A stretch of DNA of 64,000 nucleotides from Shewanella saliphila (lineage in GTDB: Bacteria; Pseudomonadota; Gammaproteobacteria; Enterobacterales; Shewanellaceae). The stretch is taken from NCBI RefSeq assembly GCF_014648295.1, contig NZ_BMQV01000016.1:19273-83272 (forward strand), read 5' to 3'. The notes beneath the pieces are model-generated. The model was not told where the DNA came from. It saw only the letters and a list, made by a program, of their open reading frames with translations, and did not search any database. Positions 44,370 to 55,079 of the stretch are shown in pieces. The position numbers and the translations under genes are program-made. Numbering within the stretch: position 1 is the stretch's first letter; every line of letters begins with the position of its first letter.

Positions 44370-46226
44370 GTGCCGCCAAAAAAGCGCATTACCATGCATG
44401 ATCACGCCGCAGAAGCAGCGTTGTTTAAACGTCGTGCTTTATTTACCTTTTTCTGCGTTTTTGCACTCCTTAGCGTGTTGTTTTATAACCTCTACAATTT
44501 ACAAGTCGTATTATATAAAGACTACGAAACACGCTCTAACGACAACCGTATTCGTGTGGTACCAACCGCCCCAAGCCGTGGCCTTATATACGACCGACAC
44601 GGTGTATTACTAGCCGAAAACCAACCGTATTATTCACTTGAGCTCATTCCTGAAAAAGTTTCAGACATTAACGCCACATTAGATGAACTCAATAAACTCA
44701 TTGAATTAACCCCCGATGAGCGCGAAAACATCACCGAAACCCTTAAGTTTCATCGCCGCTTTAAACCTCTGACCATTAAAAATAAGTTAACCGAAGACCA
44801 AGTGGCCACATTCAGTGTTAACCAATATAAGTTCCCAGGGCTTTATGTTGAAGCCGGCTTGAAACGCCATTACCCCTTCAATGGACTGATGACACATGTT
44901 CTGGGCTATGTAGGTAAAATTAACACCCGCGACAAAGCACAACTTGAAAAAAGCCAGCAATGGAAAAACTACGCGGCCACTAAAGATATTGGTAAACAAG
45001 GCATCGAAAAATACTACGAAGGCTTACTGCATGGCATTCCTGGCCACCTTGAAGAAGAGGTCAATAACCGCGGCCGAGTCATTCGTACCCTCAAAGTGAC
45101 ACCACCGTTACCTGGGCAAGATATATACCTCACCCTGGATTTAAAGCTACAACAAAAAGCCATGGAATTATTAGCTGGACGCCGTGGTTCTGTTGTTGCA
45201 CTTGACCCAAGAGACGGCGGTGTACTGGCAATGGTATCTAGCCCAACATACGACCCAAATCCGTTTGTGCATGGTATTAGTGGAAAAGCCTATGCTGACT
45301 TATTAAATGACAAGTCTCGTCCATTGATAAACCGCTCTACCCAAGGCCAGTATTCACCCGCATCAACCATTAAACCGCACGTTGCTTTACTTGGGTTAGA
45401 AGAGAAAATTATTAATGAACATACTCGAGTATGGGATCCAGGATACTGGCAAATGCCTGGCGTTGAGCGTAAATGGCGTGACTGGAAAAAGTGGGGCCAT
45501 GGTTGGGTAGATGTTTATCACGCCATTGTCGACTCATGCGACATCTACTTTTACGATTTGGTCTATAAAGTTGGCATCGATAAAATGGCTACGTTTATGG
45601 AACCGTTTGGTTTTGGTAAAAGCACAGGCATCGATATTTTTGAAGAGTCAGATGGCGTGATGCCATCACGAGACTGGAAGCGCATGCGTTATAACCAGCC
45701 TTGGTACAATGGTGACACCATTTCAGTTGGGATCGGCCAAGGTTACTGGACCACCACACCGCTGCAACTTGCTAACGCAGCAGCCATTATGGCCAACAAA
45801 GGCAAACGTTTTACCCCGCATTTATTAAAATCATTTAAAAATAATACAGTAAAAATCGACACGCCAATTGATGAGCAACCACCAATAGAGCTTAAAAACT
45901 CACGTAATTGGGACATCATCAATGAAGCGATGCGCCAAACCGCAGACAAATCACGCTTTACCGATGCAACTTATACCGCAGCCATGAAAACCGGTACAGC
46001 ACAGGTATTTAGTGTCGCCAAAGACCAAAAGTACAATGCCGATACTATCGCGGAGCACTTACGCGATAACGCATTAATTATTGCTTATGCACCTTATGAA
46101 AACCCACGCATTGTATTAGCTGTGGTATTAGAAAATGCCGGTTGGGGTGGTGCAAACGCAGGGCCATTGGCAAGAGCATTACTCGACGAGTATATTTTAC
46201 GTGACGAATGGGCGGTAAAACCGTGA
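44370..46226 (+). CDS. mrdA: Penicillin-binding protein 2
   Basis: Transpeptidase of the cell elongation complex (618 residues), working with RodA. One membrane helix (about 22-45), then the pedestal domain, then the transpeptidase with S332-T-I-K335, the SCD motif (VDSCDIYFY) and KTG (MKTGTAQVF). The start is GTG with GGGG upstream; an ATG eight codons later is an alternative. Its stop overlaps the mrdB start (GTGA). Confidence 0.95.
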   Translation: MPPKKRITMHDHAAEAALFKRRALFTFFCVFALLSVLFYNLYNLQVVLYKDYETRSNDNRIRVVPTAPSRGLIYDRHGVLLAENQPYYSLELIPEKVSDINATLDELNKLIELTPDERENITETLKFHRRFKPLTIKNKLTEDQVATFSVNQYKFPGLYVEAGLKRHYPFNGLMTHVLGYVGKINTRDKAQLEKSQQWKNYAATKDIGKQGIEKYYEGLLHGIPGHLEEEVNNRGRVIRTLKVTPPLPGQDIYLTLDLKLQQKAMELLAGRRGSVVALDPRDGGVLAMVSSPTYDPNPFVHGISGKAYADLLNDKSRPLINRSTQGQYSPASTIKPHVALLGLEEKIINEHTRVWDPGYWQMPGVERKWRDWKKWGHGWVDVYHAIVDSCDIYFYDLVYKVGIDKMATFMEPFGFGKSTGIDIFEESDGVMPSRDWKRMRYNQPWYNGDTISVGIGQGYWTTTPLQLANAAAIMANKGKRFTPHLLKSFKNNTVKIDTPIDEQPPIELKNSRNWDIINEAMRQTADKSRFTDATYTAAMKTGTAQVFSVAKDQKYNADTIAEHLRDNALIIAYAPYENPRIVLAVVLENAGWGGANAGPLARALLDEYILRDEWAVKP

Positions 46227-47329
46227 ATAATCATCCACACCAACAGTCATTTTGGCAAAAGATACACATAGATACCCCGTTATTAAGTGGTATTTTGCTA
46301 TTGATGTTATTTGGCCTTTTTGTGATTTACTCTGCCAGTGGTGAAGACCCTGCCATGATGGAGCGCCAATTAGTGCGCATGTCATTGTCGCTTGGGGTGA
46401 TGTTTTGTTTTGCGCAAATTAACCCAGAAATACTCCGCCGCTGGGCACTGCCCATTTATTTAGCCGGTGTGGCATTACTCATTGGTGTTGAGTTATTTGG
46501 CACCATCAATAAAGGTGCCCAGCGCTGGTTAAATTTAGGCTTTATGGAGTTTCAGCCCTCAGAGCTCATTAAGCTTGCTTTCCCGATCACCATGGCCTGG
46601 TATATCAGTAAATTTCCGTTACCGCCTAAAAAACGCCACCTTGCTGGCGGCGTAGTGATTCTACTGATCCCAACACTACTGATTGCTAAACAGCCTGACT
46701 TAGGTACCTCTATTTTAGTGGCGGCCTCAGGGGTCTTTGTGTTGTTTCTATCGGGAATGAGTTGGTTAATTGTCGGCGGCGCCGTTGCCGCTGTACTGAT
46801 GTTTTTACCGGTTTTGTGGTTTTTCTTAATGCACGACTACCAACGTACTCGGGTATTAACCTTATTTAATCCTGAGCAAGACCCGCTTGGCGCAGGCTAT
46901 CATATCATTCAATCTAAAATTGGTATTGGTTCTGGAGGGATGTGGGGTAAAGGTTGGCTTAATGGCACTCAATCGCAATTAGAGTTCTTGCCAGAGCGTC
47001 ACACCGACTTTATCTTTGCGGTAATAGGTGAAGAGTTTGGTTTAATTGGGAGTTTATTGCTACTGGCGATGTATTTATTTGTCATCGGCCGAGGCCTAAT
47101 TATTGCTTCACAAGCGCAAACCAGCTTTGCAAGATTGTTAGCAGGCAGCATCACTCTGACATTCTTTGTATACGTTTTCGTTAATATTGGTATGGTATCA
47201 GGGATATTACCGGTAGTAGGCGTACCACTTCCGCTCATTAGTTATGGAGGTACATCCATGCTAACCCTAATGACAGGATTTGGTATTTTAATGAGCATTC
47301 AAACACATAGACGATTTGTCGATAGATAG
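46223..47329 (+). CDS. mrdB: Peptidoglycan glycosyltransferase RodA
   Basis: SEDS-family glycosyltransferase (368 residues) partnering PBP2 in rod-shape growth, with about ten membrane helices. [19 protein letters not shown] and the [12 protein letters not shown] signature are present. The GTG at 46223, overlapping the mrdA stop, fits the family opening; an ATG five codons earlier (46208) is possible but has no ribosome site. Confidence 0.95.
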   Translation: MNNHPHQQSFWQKIHIDTPLLSGILLLMLFGLFVIYSASGEDPAMMERQLVRMSLSLGVMFCFAQINPEILRRWALPIYLAGVALLIGVELFGTINKGAQRWLNLGFMEFQPSELIKLAFPITMAWYISKFPLPPKKRHLAGGVVILLIPTLLIAKQPDLGTSILVAASGVFVLFLSGMSWLIVGGAVAAVLMFLPVLWFFLMHDYQRTRVLTLFNPEQDPLGAGYHIIQSKIGIGSGGMWGKGWLNGTQSQLEFLPERHTDFIFAVIGEEFGLIGSLLLLAMYLFVIGRGLIIASQAQTSFARLLAGSITLTFFVYVFVNIGMVSGILPVVGVPLPLISYGGTSMLTLMTGFGILMSIQTHRRFVDR

Positions 47330-47343
47330 GGATACGGTTAATC

Positions 47344-48336
47344 ATGGCAAAAACAACATTACAAATCGCCAGCCTGACATTGCTTTGCAGCCTCTTTACT
47401 AATGCACAAGCAGCAGACAATGACCCAAAAGCATTACAAAGTGCCTTTATAACTGAGCAAGTGAGCAAAGGGGCCAACCAAGCAGAAGTTGAAGCCTTTT
47501 TAGCGGGTTCGACCTTTGATCAAAGCATTATTGACGCCATTACTAAACCGTGGGAAGCCAAGCCTTGGCACCAGTATTACCCCATTTTTCTAACCGACAA
47601 ACGCTTAGAAAAAGGCTTAGCCTTCTGGAAAGAAAACCAGGCGGTTATCAGCAAAGCCGCCGAGAAATTTAACGTAGACCCACAAATTATTGTGGCCATT
47701 ATTGGAATTGAAACCTTTTATGGCGGCTACATGGGCAACCATCGTGTACAAGATGCACTATACACCTTAGGCTTTTATTATCCGCCACGCGCAACGTTCT
47801 TTCGTAGCGAATACGCCAACCTAATGTCGCTGATAAAAGAAGAAAAGCTCGATAACAGCACCTTAAAAGGTTCATATGCTGGTGCGATGGGATATGGTCA
47901 ATTTATTCCGTCAAGCTACCGCCACTATGCTGTGGATTTTGATGGTGACGGCAGAAGAGACTTGTTAACCAGTAAAGCAGATGCCATTGGCAGTGTTGCC
48001 AATTACTTTCATCAACATGGCTGGCAAAAAGGTCAACCGGTGGCGTTATTACTTAACCACACCTCAAATCAAGCCCCTAAGGCAAAAGTCTGGACTAAAG
48101 AAAAGCTCCACTACAAAGTGTCTGACATTCTTAGCCCAAGCCTTAGCCTAGCCAAAAACCAAGACATCGACGCGTCGCAAAAAGCGCTGTTAGTCAAATT
48201 AGACCAACCAGACACTACTGAATATTGGTTAGGCTTGAAAAACTTTTATGTCATTACCCGATATAACAGAAGTCCACTTTACGCCATGGCTGTTTACCAA
48301 TTTAGTGAGCAACTTAATGCTCATTATCAGCGCTAG
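47344..48336 (+). CDS. mltB: Lytic murein transglycosylase B
   Basis: Cuts glycan strands to anhydro-muropeptides (330 residues). A signal peptide ends near residue 23 (AQA); there is no lipobox, unlike membrane-bound MltB of Escherichia coli, so it may be soluble in the periplasm. The catalytic glutamate is E123 in IIGIETFYGG, and GAMGYGQFIPSSY is present. It lies 14 bases after mrdB, placed between mrdB and rlpA. Confidence 0.92.
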   Translation: MAKTTLQIASLTLLCSLFTNAQAADNDPKALQSAFITEQVSKGANQAEVEAFLAGSTFDQSIIDAITKPWEAKPWHQYYPIFLTDKRLEKGLAFWKENQAVISKAAEKFNVDPQIIVAIIGIETFYGGYMGNHRVQDALYTLGFYYPPRATFFRSEYANLMSLIKEEKLDNSTLKGSYAGAMGYGQFIPSSYRHYAVDFDGDGRRDLLTSKADAIGSVANYFHQHGWQKGQPVALLLNHTSNQAPKAKVWTKEKLHYKVSDILSPSLSLAKNQDIDASQKALLVKLDQPDTTEYWLGLKNFYVITRYNRSPLYAMAVYQFSEQLNAHYQR

Positions 48337-48346
48337 GTAATTCAGT

Positions 48347-49165
48347 ATGCCAATGTCGATTCGTGCCCTTCTGCTCACCCTGCTATGTAGCATGTTGATG
48401 ATTAGCTGCTCATCCAATGACGGTAGTAAAGCAGGTAAAAACTCTGCAAGCAAAAGTCGTTACCAAATGGACAATGATCGTTATCCAGATGACGCGCCTG
48501 ATGTTAGCCAAGTTAAAAATGCTCAGCCCAAATACGAACCCTACAGTCGCCAAGGTAATCGCGATTACACGGTTTTAGGCAAAAACTATAAAGTACTCGA
48601 CACAGGTAAAGGCTTTAAAGAACTCGGTAACGCCTCTTGGTATGGCTCAAAGTTTCATGGCCATTTAACCTCAAATGGTGAAACCTATGACATGTATGCC
48701 ATGTCAGCAGCACATAAAAACTTACCCTTACCGAGTTATGTGAAAGTCACTAACCTGGACAATAACAAACAAATTATTGTTCGCGTTAACGACAGAGGAC
48801 CGTTTCATCATGGTCGCGTTATCGACTTGTCTTACGCAGGCGCTTACCACCTTGGCATGCTAGCAAAAGGCACAGCAAGAGTTCAGCTTGAAACCATTTA
48901 TGTGCCATCAGCAGAGCAAAGAGTCATTAGCGACTTAAAAGACAACGACAATCATTATATTCAGGTTGTCGCGTCCAAAGATAAATTGCGGGTCAACATG
49001 CTGGCAAGACAGCTTGAAAATAAATATTCAGTATCTTCACGAGTGAGTTCCTCTAATGGGATCCACAGGTTACAACTTGGTCCTGTTAAGCAAATACACT
49101 TAACCAATAAACTCTTAGATAGATTGCATGCTGAAGGCTACCCACAAAGCTTTATCGTGCCTTAA
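48347..49165 (+). CDS. rlpA: Septal ring lytic transglycosylase RlpA
   Basis: Lipoprotein of 272 residues with lipobox MISC, a double-psi beta-barrel (GNASWYGSKFHG through VRVNDRGPF) and a C-terminal SPOR domain (HYIQVVASKDKLRVNML) that binds denuded glycan at the septum. Ten bases after mltB. Confidence 0.93.
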   Translation: MPMSIRALLLTLLCSMLMISCSSNDGSKAGKNSASKSRYQMDNDRYPDDAPDVSQVKNAQPKYEPYSRQGNRDYTVLGKNYKVLDTGKGFKELGNASWYGSKFHGHLTSNGETYDMYAMSAAHKNLPLPSYVKVTNLDNNKQIIVRVNDRGPFHHGRVIDLSYAGAYHLGMLAKGTARVQLETIYVPSAEQRVISDLKDNDNHYIQVVASKDKLRVNMLARQLENKYSVSSRVSSSNGIHRLQLGPVKQIHLTNKLLDRLHAEGYPQSFIVP

Positions 49166-49294
49166 GCAAAGTACATTTACGCTCAATGAAAGAACCTTAA
49201 TGCGAAATGATTGTCTACTCATGTATAATCATTAACAATTATTAAAATTACATTTTTTGTCTTTTCTTCGACTAACTAGAGACGTGCCTAATTC

Positions 49295-50503
49295 ATGATG
49301 ACTTCTAAGACCGCTCAACTCACTTCAATGCTATTTGCATCGGTAGTGTCATTCTCTTCACTTGCCGCCACACCGCAGCCTGATCGCCCAACACCTAGCC
49401 GTGCCCCAATGGTTACCCCTGATGCACCCAGTGTTGCCGCCAAAGCTTATGTGCTAATGGATTACAACTCAGGTCGAGTTATCGCAGAAGAAAACGCATA
49501 CGAGAGCTTAAATCCTGCCAGTTTAACCAAAATGATGACCAGCTATGTGATTGGTTATGAAGTCCGTGAAGGTAATATCTCACTCGATGATGACGTCACC
49601 ATCACCAAAAATGCCTGGTCAAAAAACTTCCCAGACTCATCTAAAATGTTTATTGAAGTAGGTAAAACGGTCAAGGTTCATGAGCTAAACCGCGGAATTA
49701 TTATTCAATCTGGTAACGATGCCTGTGTGGCCATGGCTGAACACATTGCCGGTACCGAAGGCGCCTTTGTTGACTTAATGAACTCATGGGCCAAACAGTT
49801 GGGAATGCAAGACAGCTACTTTGAAAACTCGCACGGTCTTGATTCAGAAAACCATAAAACCACCGCTTATGACATGGCAATATTAGGTGCTGCGCTTATT
49901 CGCGATGTACCAGAAGAATACCGTGTATATTCAGAAAAATCGTTCACCTACAACGGCATTAAACAGTACAACCGTAATGGTCTGTTATGGGACAAAAGCT
50001 TAAACGTTGACGGCATAAAAACCGGCCATACTTCAGGTGCAGGTTATAACCTCGTGTCATCTGCAACCAGTGAAGGCATGCGTTTAATCACGGTTGTTAT
50101 GGGCACCAGTAGCGAGTCTGCTCGTAAAGCTGAAAGTAAAAAGCTGCTTAACTATGGTTTCCGCTTTTTTGAAACCATTACCCCATACAAAGCAGGTGAT
50201 ACTTTTGTCACGCAAAACATTTGGTATGGCGACAGAGCAACCGTTGATTTAGGCGTAATGACTGATACTCCTATTACTATCAACCGTGGTAAAGCAAAAG
50301 ATTTACAAGCTAACTTCGAATTAACCAAAGAGCTAACCGCACCATTGGCTAAAGGCGAAGTGGTTGGCCGTGTGTATTTTCAACTTGATGGCAAAGACAT
50401 TGCCCAATTTCCACTCGTCACGTTGAACGAAGTTGAAGAAGGCAGCTGGTTTAGCAAACTCATGGATTACTTTAAGCAAATGTTTGCTAGCTGGTTCGAA
50501 TAA
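49295..50503 (+). CDS. dacA: D-alanyl-D-alanine carboxypeptidase (PBP5/6 type)
   Basis: Trims the terminal D-Ala of peptidoglycan stem peptides (402 residues). Signal peptide to about residue 25. The active site is S76-L-T-K79, with SGN (QSGNDAC) and KTG (GIKTGHTS). The C-terminal amphipathic helix (WFSKLMDYFKQMFASWFE) would anchor it to the inner membrane. A second ATG follows the first directly. A terminator follows. Confidence 0.94.
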   Translation: MMTSKTAQLTSMLFASVVSFSSLAATPQPDRPTPSRAPMVTPDAPSVAAKAYVLMDYNSGRVIAEENAYESLNPASLTKMMTSYVIGYEVREGNISLDDDVTITKNAWSKNFPDSSKMFIEVGKTVKVHELNRGIIIQSGNDACVAMAEHIAGTEGAFVDLMNSWAKQLGMQDSYFENSHGLDSENHKTTAYDMAILGAALIRDVPEEYRVYSEKSFTYNGIKQYNRNGLLWDKSLNVDGIKTGHTSGAGYNLVSSATSEGMRLITVVMGTSSESARKAESKKLLNYGFRFFETITPYKAGDTFVTQNIWYGDRATVDLGVMTDTPITINRGKAKDLQANFELTKELTAPLAKGEVVGRVYFQLDGKDIAQFPLVTLNEVEEGSWFSKLMDYFKQMFASWFE

Positions 50504-50534
50504 ACTGATTTGTAAATTACCGTCGAATCAATCA

Positions 50535-50567
50535 ATTAAAGCCGCATTTGTGCGGCTTTAATTTTTT
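50535..50567 (+). terminator. Terminator after dacA
   Basis: ATTAAAGCCGCA and TGCGGCTTTAAT arms with a TTTG loop, followed by six T bases. Confidence 0.9.
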
Positions 50568-50639
50568 CAGCCCTATGAGGCTTGAATCGGGTATAATCGC
50601 CACCATATTTAAGTCATAGCCAACCCAATTGAGTAGCCA

Positions 50640-50906
50640 ATGTTAGATACAACTTTTGACCAAGTAATGGAATTTCCAAATTCATGCCCATTCAAAGTGA
50701 TTGGTGATGCCGATGACACACTTGCTGATCGCGTTGTAGCAGTAGCACAACAACTTGCCCCTGGTGATTATGTACCTACGGTAAAAGCATCAAGCAAAGG
50801 CAGTTACTATTCGGTGACCATTCGTATTACGGTGACCAGCAAAGAACACATTGAAAAAGCGTATACCGATCTTGCCGCCATTGACGGTGTTAAACGCGTT
50901 CTGTAA
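50640..50906 (+). CDS. ybeD: UPF0250 / DUF493 family protein YbeD
   Basis: Small ferredoxin-fold protein of 88 residues with the family opening [17 protein letters not shown]. It resembles ACT-type regulatory domains, but the role is unknown. It sits between dacA and lipB as in Escherichia coli. Confidence 0.9.
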   Translation: MLDTTFDQVMEFPNSCPFKVIGDADDTLADRVVAVAQQLAPGDYVPTVKASSKGSYYSVTIRITVTSKEHIEKAYTDLAAIDGVKRVL

Positions 50907-50983
50907 CTCAAAAGAGTCAGCATTCGCGTAAAACTTGAGTATAATACTCAAGAATAAATCACACCATTTACCTAGGGGAGACG

Positions 50984-51640
50984 TTGCCCTTGCAAGCAAA
51001 TACACTGCATATTCGCCACCTAGGCATGCAAGACTACGAGTCTATTTGGCATGCCATGCAGGAATATACTGACACCCGTGACAGCAACAGCCAAGATGAG
51101 CTGTGGATAGTTGAGCACTCGCCAGTATTTACCCAAGGCCAAGCAGGTAAAAGTGAGCATGTATTAAACCCTGGCGACATCCCCGTTATTCAGGTAGATC
51201 GTGGCGGCCAAGTCACCTATCACGGCCCAGGCCAATTAGTGGTATATCCACTTATCGATATAAAACGTAATAAAATCGGCGTACGTCAATTGGTCAACCA
51301 CATTGAGCAATGTATTGTCGATATGCTAGCTCAATACGATATCGAGGCTTATGCCAAAGCCGATGCACCTGGCGTGTATGTAAACGAAAGAAAAGTCGCT
51401 TCTTTAGGACTGCGTATTCGTAAAGGTTGTTCATTCCATGGTTTAGCACTGAATGTCGACATGGATTTAGCCCCGTTTCAACGCATTAACCCATGTGGTT
51501 ATGCTGGTTTAGAAATGGTGCAATGCAAAGCCTTAGGTGGACCGCAAACCGTGCTAGAAGCCGGTGATAAATTAATCCAAACCTTTAGCCAAATTATGGG
51601 CTATCAACAACTTGTACATCATCAAGGATTAGCAGAATAA
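50984..51640 (+). CDS. lipB: Octanoyltransferase LipB
   Basis: Moves octanoyl from acyl carrier protein to lipoyl domains, the first step of lipoate synthesis. It has the family motif [18 protein letters not shown] and the catalytic Lys/Cys region ([20 protein letters not shown], then NPCGY). It starts at TTG with AGGGGAG upstream; a second TTG two codons later (50990) is better spaced and may be the true start. It overlaps lipA by TAATG. Confidence 0.94.
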   Translation: MPLQANTLHIRHLGMQDYESIWHAMQEYTDTRDSNSQDELWIVEHSPVFTQGQAGKSEHVLNPGDIPVIQVDRGGQVTYHGPGQLVVYPLIDIKRNKIGVRQLVNHIEQCIVDMLAQYDIEAYAKADAPGVYVNERKVASLGLRIRKGCSFHGLALNVDMDLAPFQRINPCGYAGLEMVQCKALGGPQTVLEAGDKLIQTFSQIMGYQQLVHHQGLAE

Positions 51641-52605
51641 TGAATAGGCCTGAAAGATTACAACCAGGTGTTAAATTGCGTGATGCTGAAAAAGTCGCGC
51701 GAATTCCTGTCAAAGTGGTGCCATCTGAGCGCGAAACCATGCTACGTAAACCTGATTGGCTACGCGTAAAATTACCGGCATCAAATCAGCGTATTCTGGA
51801 TATTAAATCAGCCTTGCGCAAAAACGGCTTACACTCTGTATGTGAAGAGGCATCATGCCCTAACCTGGCAGAATGTTTTAATCACGGCACAGCAACCTTT
51901 ATGATTTTAGGTGCTATTTGTACTCGTCGTTGCCCATTTTGCGACGTTGCCCACGGCCGTCCATTAAAGCCTGATGCACAAGAGCCAGTAAAATTAGCTG
52001 AAACCATTAGAGATATGAAGCTTAAATACGTGGTTATCACCTCGGTAGACCGTGATGATCTACGTGATGGTGGTGCACAACATTTTGCTGATTGTATTCG
52101 CGAAATACGCTTACTAAACCCAGAAATCAAAATCGAAATTCTGGTACCAGATTTCCGTGGTCGTATTGATGCTGCACTCGATATTTTAGCGACTGAGCCA
52201 CCTGATGTATTTAACCATAACCTAGAGACAGCGCCTGCGCATTACCGTAAAGCCCGTCCTGGTGCTAACTATCAGTGGTCGTTAGACTTGCTAAAACGTT
52301 TTAAAGAGCGTCACCCGAATGTACCGACTAAGTCGGGCTTAATGATGGGTCTAGGCGAAACCAACGAAGAGATTGCTCAAGTATTACGTGACTTACGCGC
52401 GCACAACGTAGAAATGCTCACATTAGGCCAATACTTACAACCGTCTAAATTCCACTTGCCAGTTGAGCGTTACGTGCCACCAGCTGAGTTTGATGAATTA
52501 AAAGCCCTAGCTGATGACATTGGCTTTACTCATGCAGCTTGTGGACCTATGGTTCGTTCAAGCTATCATGCAGACTTGCAAGCTCAAGGTAAAGAAGTTA
52601 AATAA
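51640..52605 (+). CDS. lipA: Lipoyl synthase
   Basis: Radical SAM enzyme (321 residues) that inserts two sulfurs into octanoyl groups. The auxiliary cluster motif is [12 protein letters not shown], and the radical SAM cluster is CTRRCPFC. Coupled to lipB; a terminator follows. Confidence 0.97.
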   Translation: MNRPERLQPGVKLRDAEKVARIPVKVVPSERETMLRKPDWLRVKLPASNQRILDIKSALRKNGLHSVCEEASCPNLAECFNHGTATFMILGAICTRRCPFCDVAHGRPLKPDAQEPVKLAETIRDMKLKYVVITSVDRDDLRDGGAQHFADCIREIRLLNPEIKIEILVPDFRGRIDAALDILATEPPDVFNHNLETAPAHYRKARPGANYQWSLDLLKRFKERHPNVPTKSGLMMGLGETNEEIAQVLRDLRAHNVEMLTLGQYLQPSKFHLPVERYVPPAEFDELKALADDIGFTHAACGPMVRSSYHADLQAQGKEVK

Positions 52606-52626
52606 CCTTTTCCGTAATTGACCAAT

Positions 52627-52654
52627 AAAAAACAGCGCTCAAGCGCTGTTTTTT
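52627..52654. terminator. Terminator between lipA and rimI
   Basis: AAAAAACAGCGCT and AGCGCTGTTTTTT arms around a short loop, with T runs on both strands, suited to both convergent genes. Confidence 0.88.
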
Positions 52655-52689
52655 ATGTCTGCAATATCGAAGTAAGGGGCCTATAAAGC

Positions 52690-53145
52690 TTATAAGGGCT
52701 TATCCATCAAAATGGCATCTTCATTACCATTGCTAGTTTGATAATAATTTTTGCGTCTACCTGATTCACTAAACCCCACTTTCTCGTACAACCCTTTGGC
52801 GGAAGTATTTGACTCACGCACCTCTAGCATCATCACAACGGCCTGGGCTTGTTTTGCTTCGCTCAACAGGTGTCGAATAAGTAATAACCCTAAACCTTGG
52901 CCTTGATAGGCGGGCGCCACACAAATATCAAGCAATGTCGCTTCATCAATAATCTGCTGCACAATCGCAAAGCCTAGTAACTCGCCCTGCTGCATAATGC
53001 CAATAGTACGATACAAAGGCCCAAAGCAATCGGCGATAACGGCTTCGGTCCAGGGATGGGTGTGTGCTTGGTTTTCAATAGTGGTCATCGCGGCCACATC
53101 ATCAATACTCAGATGAATCACACCATAGGCTTCAGTGTTGTGCAT
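52690..53145 (-). CDS. rimI: Ribosomal protein alanine acetyltransferase RimI
   Basis: GNAT acetyltransferase (about 151 residues) that acetylates the N-terminal alanine of ribosomal protein S18. The acetyl-CoA loop is VAPAYQGQGLGLLL and the SAKGLYEKVGF helix follows. The ATG at 53145 has GGCGG five bases upstream and overlaps the holD end by 14 bases; starts at 53157 and 53178 are also open. Confidence 0.88.
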   Translation of the reverse strand: MHNTEAYGVIHLSIDDVAAMTTIENQAHTHPWTEAVIADCFGPLYRTIGIMQQGELLGFAIVQQIIDEATLLDICVAPAYQGQGLGLLLIRHLLSEAKQAQAVVMMLEVRESNTSAKGLYEKVGFSESGRRKNYYQTSNGNEDAILMDKPL

Positions 53146-53503
53146 TATGGCCGCCATCTGTCGAGTATTGCTTATCAAGATGCTGGCTAATTTGTTGCCA
53201 AAGTTGACGCTTCTCTTGCGGGTTTACAGTTAAGTCGCTTAACGGCGCACTGACTATCCAGGCCACTCTCGGCCTGACTTTAACTTTACGCATATCCCAA
53301 ACAACTTGAGGGCCTTTCACCATTTCGCAATCAAATTCACAATCTTCTATTTTCACACTTAATAACCGCAACACATCTGCAATTAATGTCTCATCAGAGA
53401 GATCGGCGTCAAGATCGTGCAACACAAGGTAGGGTTTTATCGGTTTATCAGCACTGCGCCAACGAGTAATATTCATTGCATCTAAAAAAGCAGATTGGTC
53501 CAT
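53132..53503 (-). CDS. holD: DNA polymerase III psi subunit
   Basis: Clamp-loader accessory subunit of about 123 residues, linking chi and single-strand binding protein to the complex. Recognised from its opening (FLDAMNITRWRS) and its fixed place before rimI. GAGAG precedes the ATG at 53503; an open frame of 25 more codons lacks support. It marks the left edge of the core genome beside the arsenic island. Confidence 0.82.
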   Translation of the reverse strand: MDQSAFLDAMNITRWRSADKPIKPYLVLHDLDADLSDETLIADVLRLLSVKIEDCEFDCEMVKGPQVVWDMRKVKVRPRVAWIVSAPLSDLTVNPQEKRQLWQQISQHLDKQYSTDGGHNAQH

Positions 53504-53609
53504 TAGGCTCTCATTGCTAACAATTAATTCACTCCTAAGCATAACAGCTAAGCGCGAAGGTAAAAAGAGAGCTATCACACGCTATTACCCTGCGCTACAT
53601 TATTAGCCG

Positions 53610-54608
53610 TTATAACATTGGGCTAATGATATTAAATATCCACCCAATAAAGGTAAATGAAATCAGCAAAATACTAAATACAATCATCAGCAAGCGCCAT
53701 TGCATTACTTGTTTCAGTAAAATGAATTCAGGGAAACTTGCAGCAACCGTGGCCATACAAAATGCCAATGTGGTACCAATGGGCAAGCCATTGATGATAA
53801 GGCTTTCCATGATAGGGATAACCCCCGTTGCATTTGAATACAACGGAATACCAACCAAAACAGCAACGGGCACAGACCACCATTGGCCATTACCTAAGTG
53901 AGCTTCAATCCAGCCGTCGGGAACAAAACCATGTAATGCCGCGCCTAACCCAACCCCAATAATGACCCACTTCCATACTCTACCGAATATTTCTAGCATC
54001 TCATCTTTAGCAAATTGATGTCGCTCAGCTAATGTCAGCGAGGTAGATGGGGCTTCATTAGGCTGATTATCATTCGTTTTTGCTTGGCCCCTCTCTAACG
54101 CTTTAGCCGCGAAAGATTGCAGCCAACGTTCTGCGTGAATGGCATCTAAAAATGCCCCAGCCAATATGCCAACCGACATACCAACAGCGACATAAATAAC
54201 AGTAAACTTCCATCCCAATAGGCTAATTAGCAACAAAATAGCCACTTCGTTGATCAGCGGTGAAGTAATCAAAAAAGCCATGGTGATGCCAACGGGGATC
54301 CCGGCGGAGGTAAAGCCTAAAAAGACAGGGATACTCGAACAAGAACAGAAAGGAGTGACAGAACCAAAAACCGATCCCATAAAATAACCGACAAAGCGAT
54401 TTTTACCGGCTAAATAATCTCTCACTCTTTCAACATTCAGTGAGGCTCTAATCAGTGCGATGACGTAAATCATCAATATCAGTAACGCAAAAATCTTAGT
54501 GGTATCTTCAATAAAGAAATGCACCGCATCTGCAAGTTTGGTACTTGGGTCTAAATTAAAGACTGTAAAAGTTAACCACGTTGCCAAATCAGAAAAAATT
54601 TGCAACAT
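53610..54608 (-). CDS. COG0701-type permease, possible organoarsenical exporter (ArsP-like)
   Basis: Inner membrane protein of 332 residues with about eight hydrophobic segments. The motif TPFCSCSSIPVFLGF followed by SPLINEVAI is typical of COG0701 / DUF318 permeases. Some members near ArsR regulators (ArsP) export trivalent methyl or aromatic arsenicals. Support for arsenic here is contextual: an ArsR gene directly upstream, and a palindrome in its promoter nearly identical to one before arsB. The exact cargo is not shown by sequence. Confidence 0.7.
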   Translation of the reverse strand: MLQIFSDLATWLTFTVFNLDPSTKLADAVHFFIEDTTKIFALLILMIYVIALIRASLNVERVRDYLAGKNRFVGYFMGSVFGSVTPFCSCSSIPVFLGFTSAGIPVGITMAFLITSPLINEVAILLLISLLGWKFTVIYVAVGMSVGILAGAFLDAIHAERWLQSFAAKALERGQAKTNDNQPNEAPSTSLTLAERHQFAKDEMLEIFGRVWKWVIIGVGLGAALHGFVPDGWIEAHLGNGQWWSVPVAVLVGIPLYSNATGVIPIMESLIINGLPIGTTLAFCMATVAASFPEFILLKQVMQWRLLMIVFSILLISFTFIGWIFNIISPML

Positions 54609-54685
54609 AATGAAACCGCCTTAAAGCATACTGTTATCACAACACTTATGCATTGAAGTTACTAGGTAGAAGTATTATCACCTAT

Positions 54686-54705
54686 ATATATGGAATTTCA
54701 TATAT
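54686..54705. promoter_or_regulatory. Palindromic operator before the permease gene, likely ArsR site
   Basis: ATATATGGAATTTCATATAT: seven-base arms ATATATG and CATATAT around a six-base centre. It lies 80 bases before the permease start and overlaps a likely promoter (TTGATC on the minus strand and the TATATA run). The same pattern recurs at 58907. Confidence 0.65.
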
Positions 54706-54731
54706 TCTAGATCAAATTTTATAAAATTTGT

Positions 54732-55079
54732 TTAACAACAGTTTTTTACTCTTTCAGGACGGCCGCCCATTTGGCGTAATTTAACGGTATTCTGATCTAA
54801 AAACTCACTATTCTGGCTTGTTACTTCGTTAAAAATGGCTTTAGCCCATTGTGGTAAATCAGCATTAATACGATAAAAAATCCATTGTCCCTGACGGCGA
54901 TCGACCAATATGCCACATTTGCGTAACTGAGCTAAATGTCGCGATATTTTAGGTTGAATCTCTTGCAAGGCTTCTGTCAATTCACACACACACAGCTCAC
55001 CTTCTTGTTGGATCAACATTAAGCAGCGCAAGCGAGTTTCATCAGCTAAACATTTAAAAAATTGAATTGGAGTAATCAT
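54732..55079 (-). CDS. arsR: ArsR family transcriptional repressor (first copy)
   Basis: Winged-helix repressor of 115 residues. The arsenite-sensing motif ELCVCEL has C30 and C32 in the DNA-recognition helix region, and a Cys pair ends the protein. On binding As(III) such proteins leave DNA. It is placed between arrAB and the permease, on the same strand as both. The two shared palindromes suggest it controls the permease and the arr/arsB divergent region. Confidence 0.88.
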   Translation of the reverse strand: MITPIQFFKCLADETRLRCLMLIQQEGELCVCELTEALQEIQPKISRHLAQLRKCGILVDRRQGQWIFYRINADLPQWAKAIFNEVTSQNSEFLDQNTVKLRQMGGRPERVKNCC

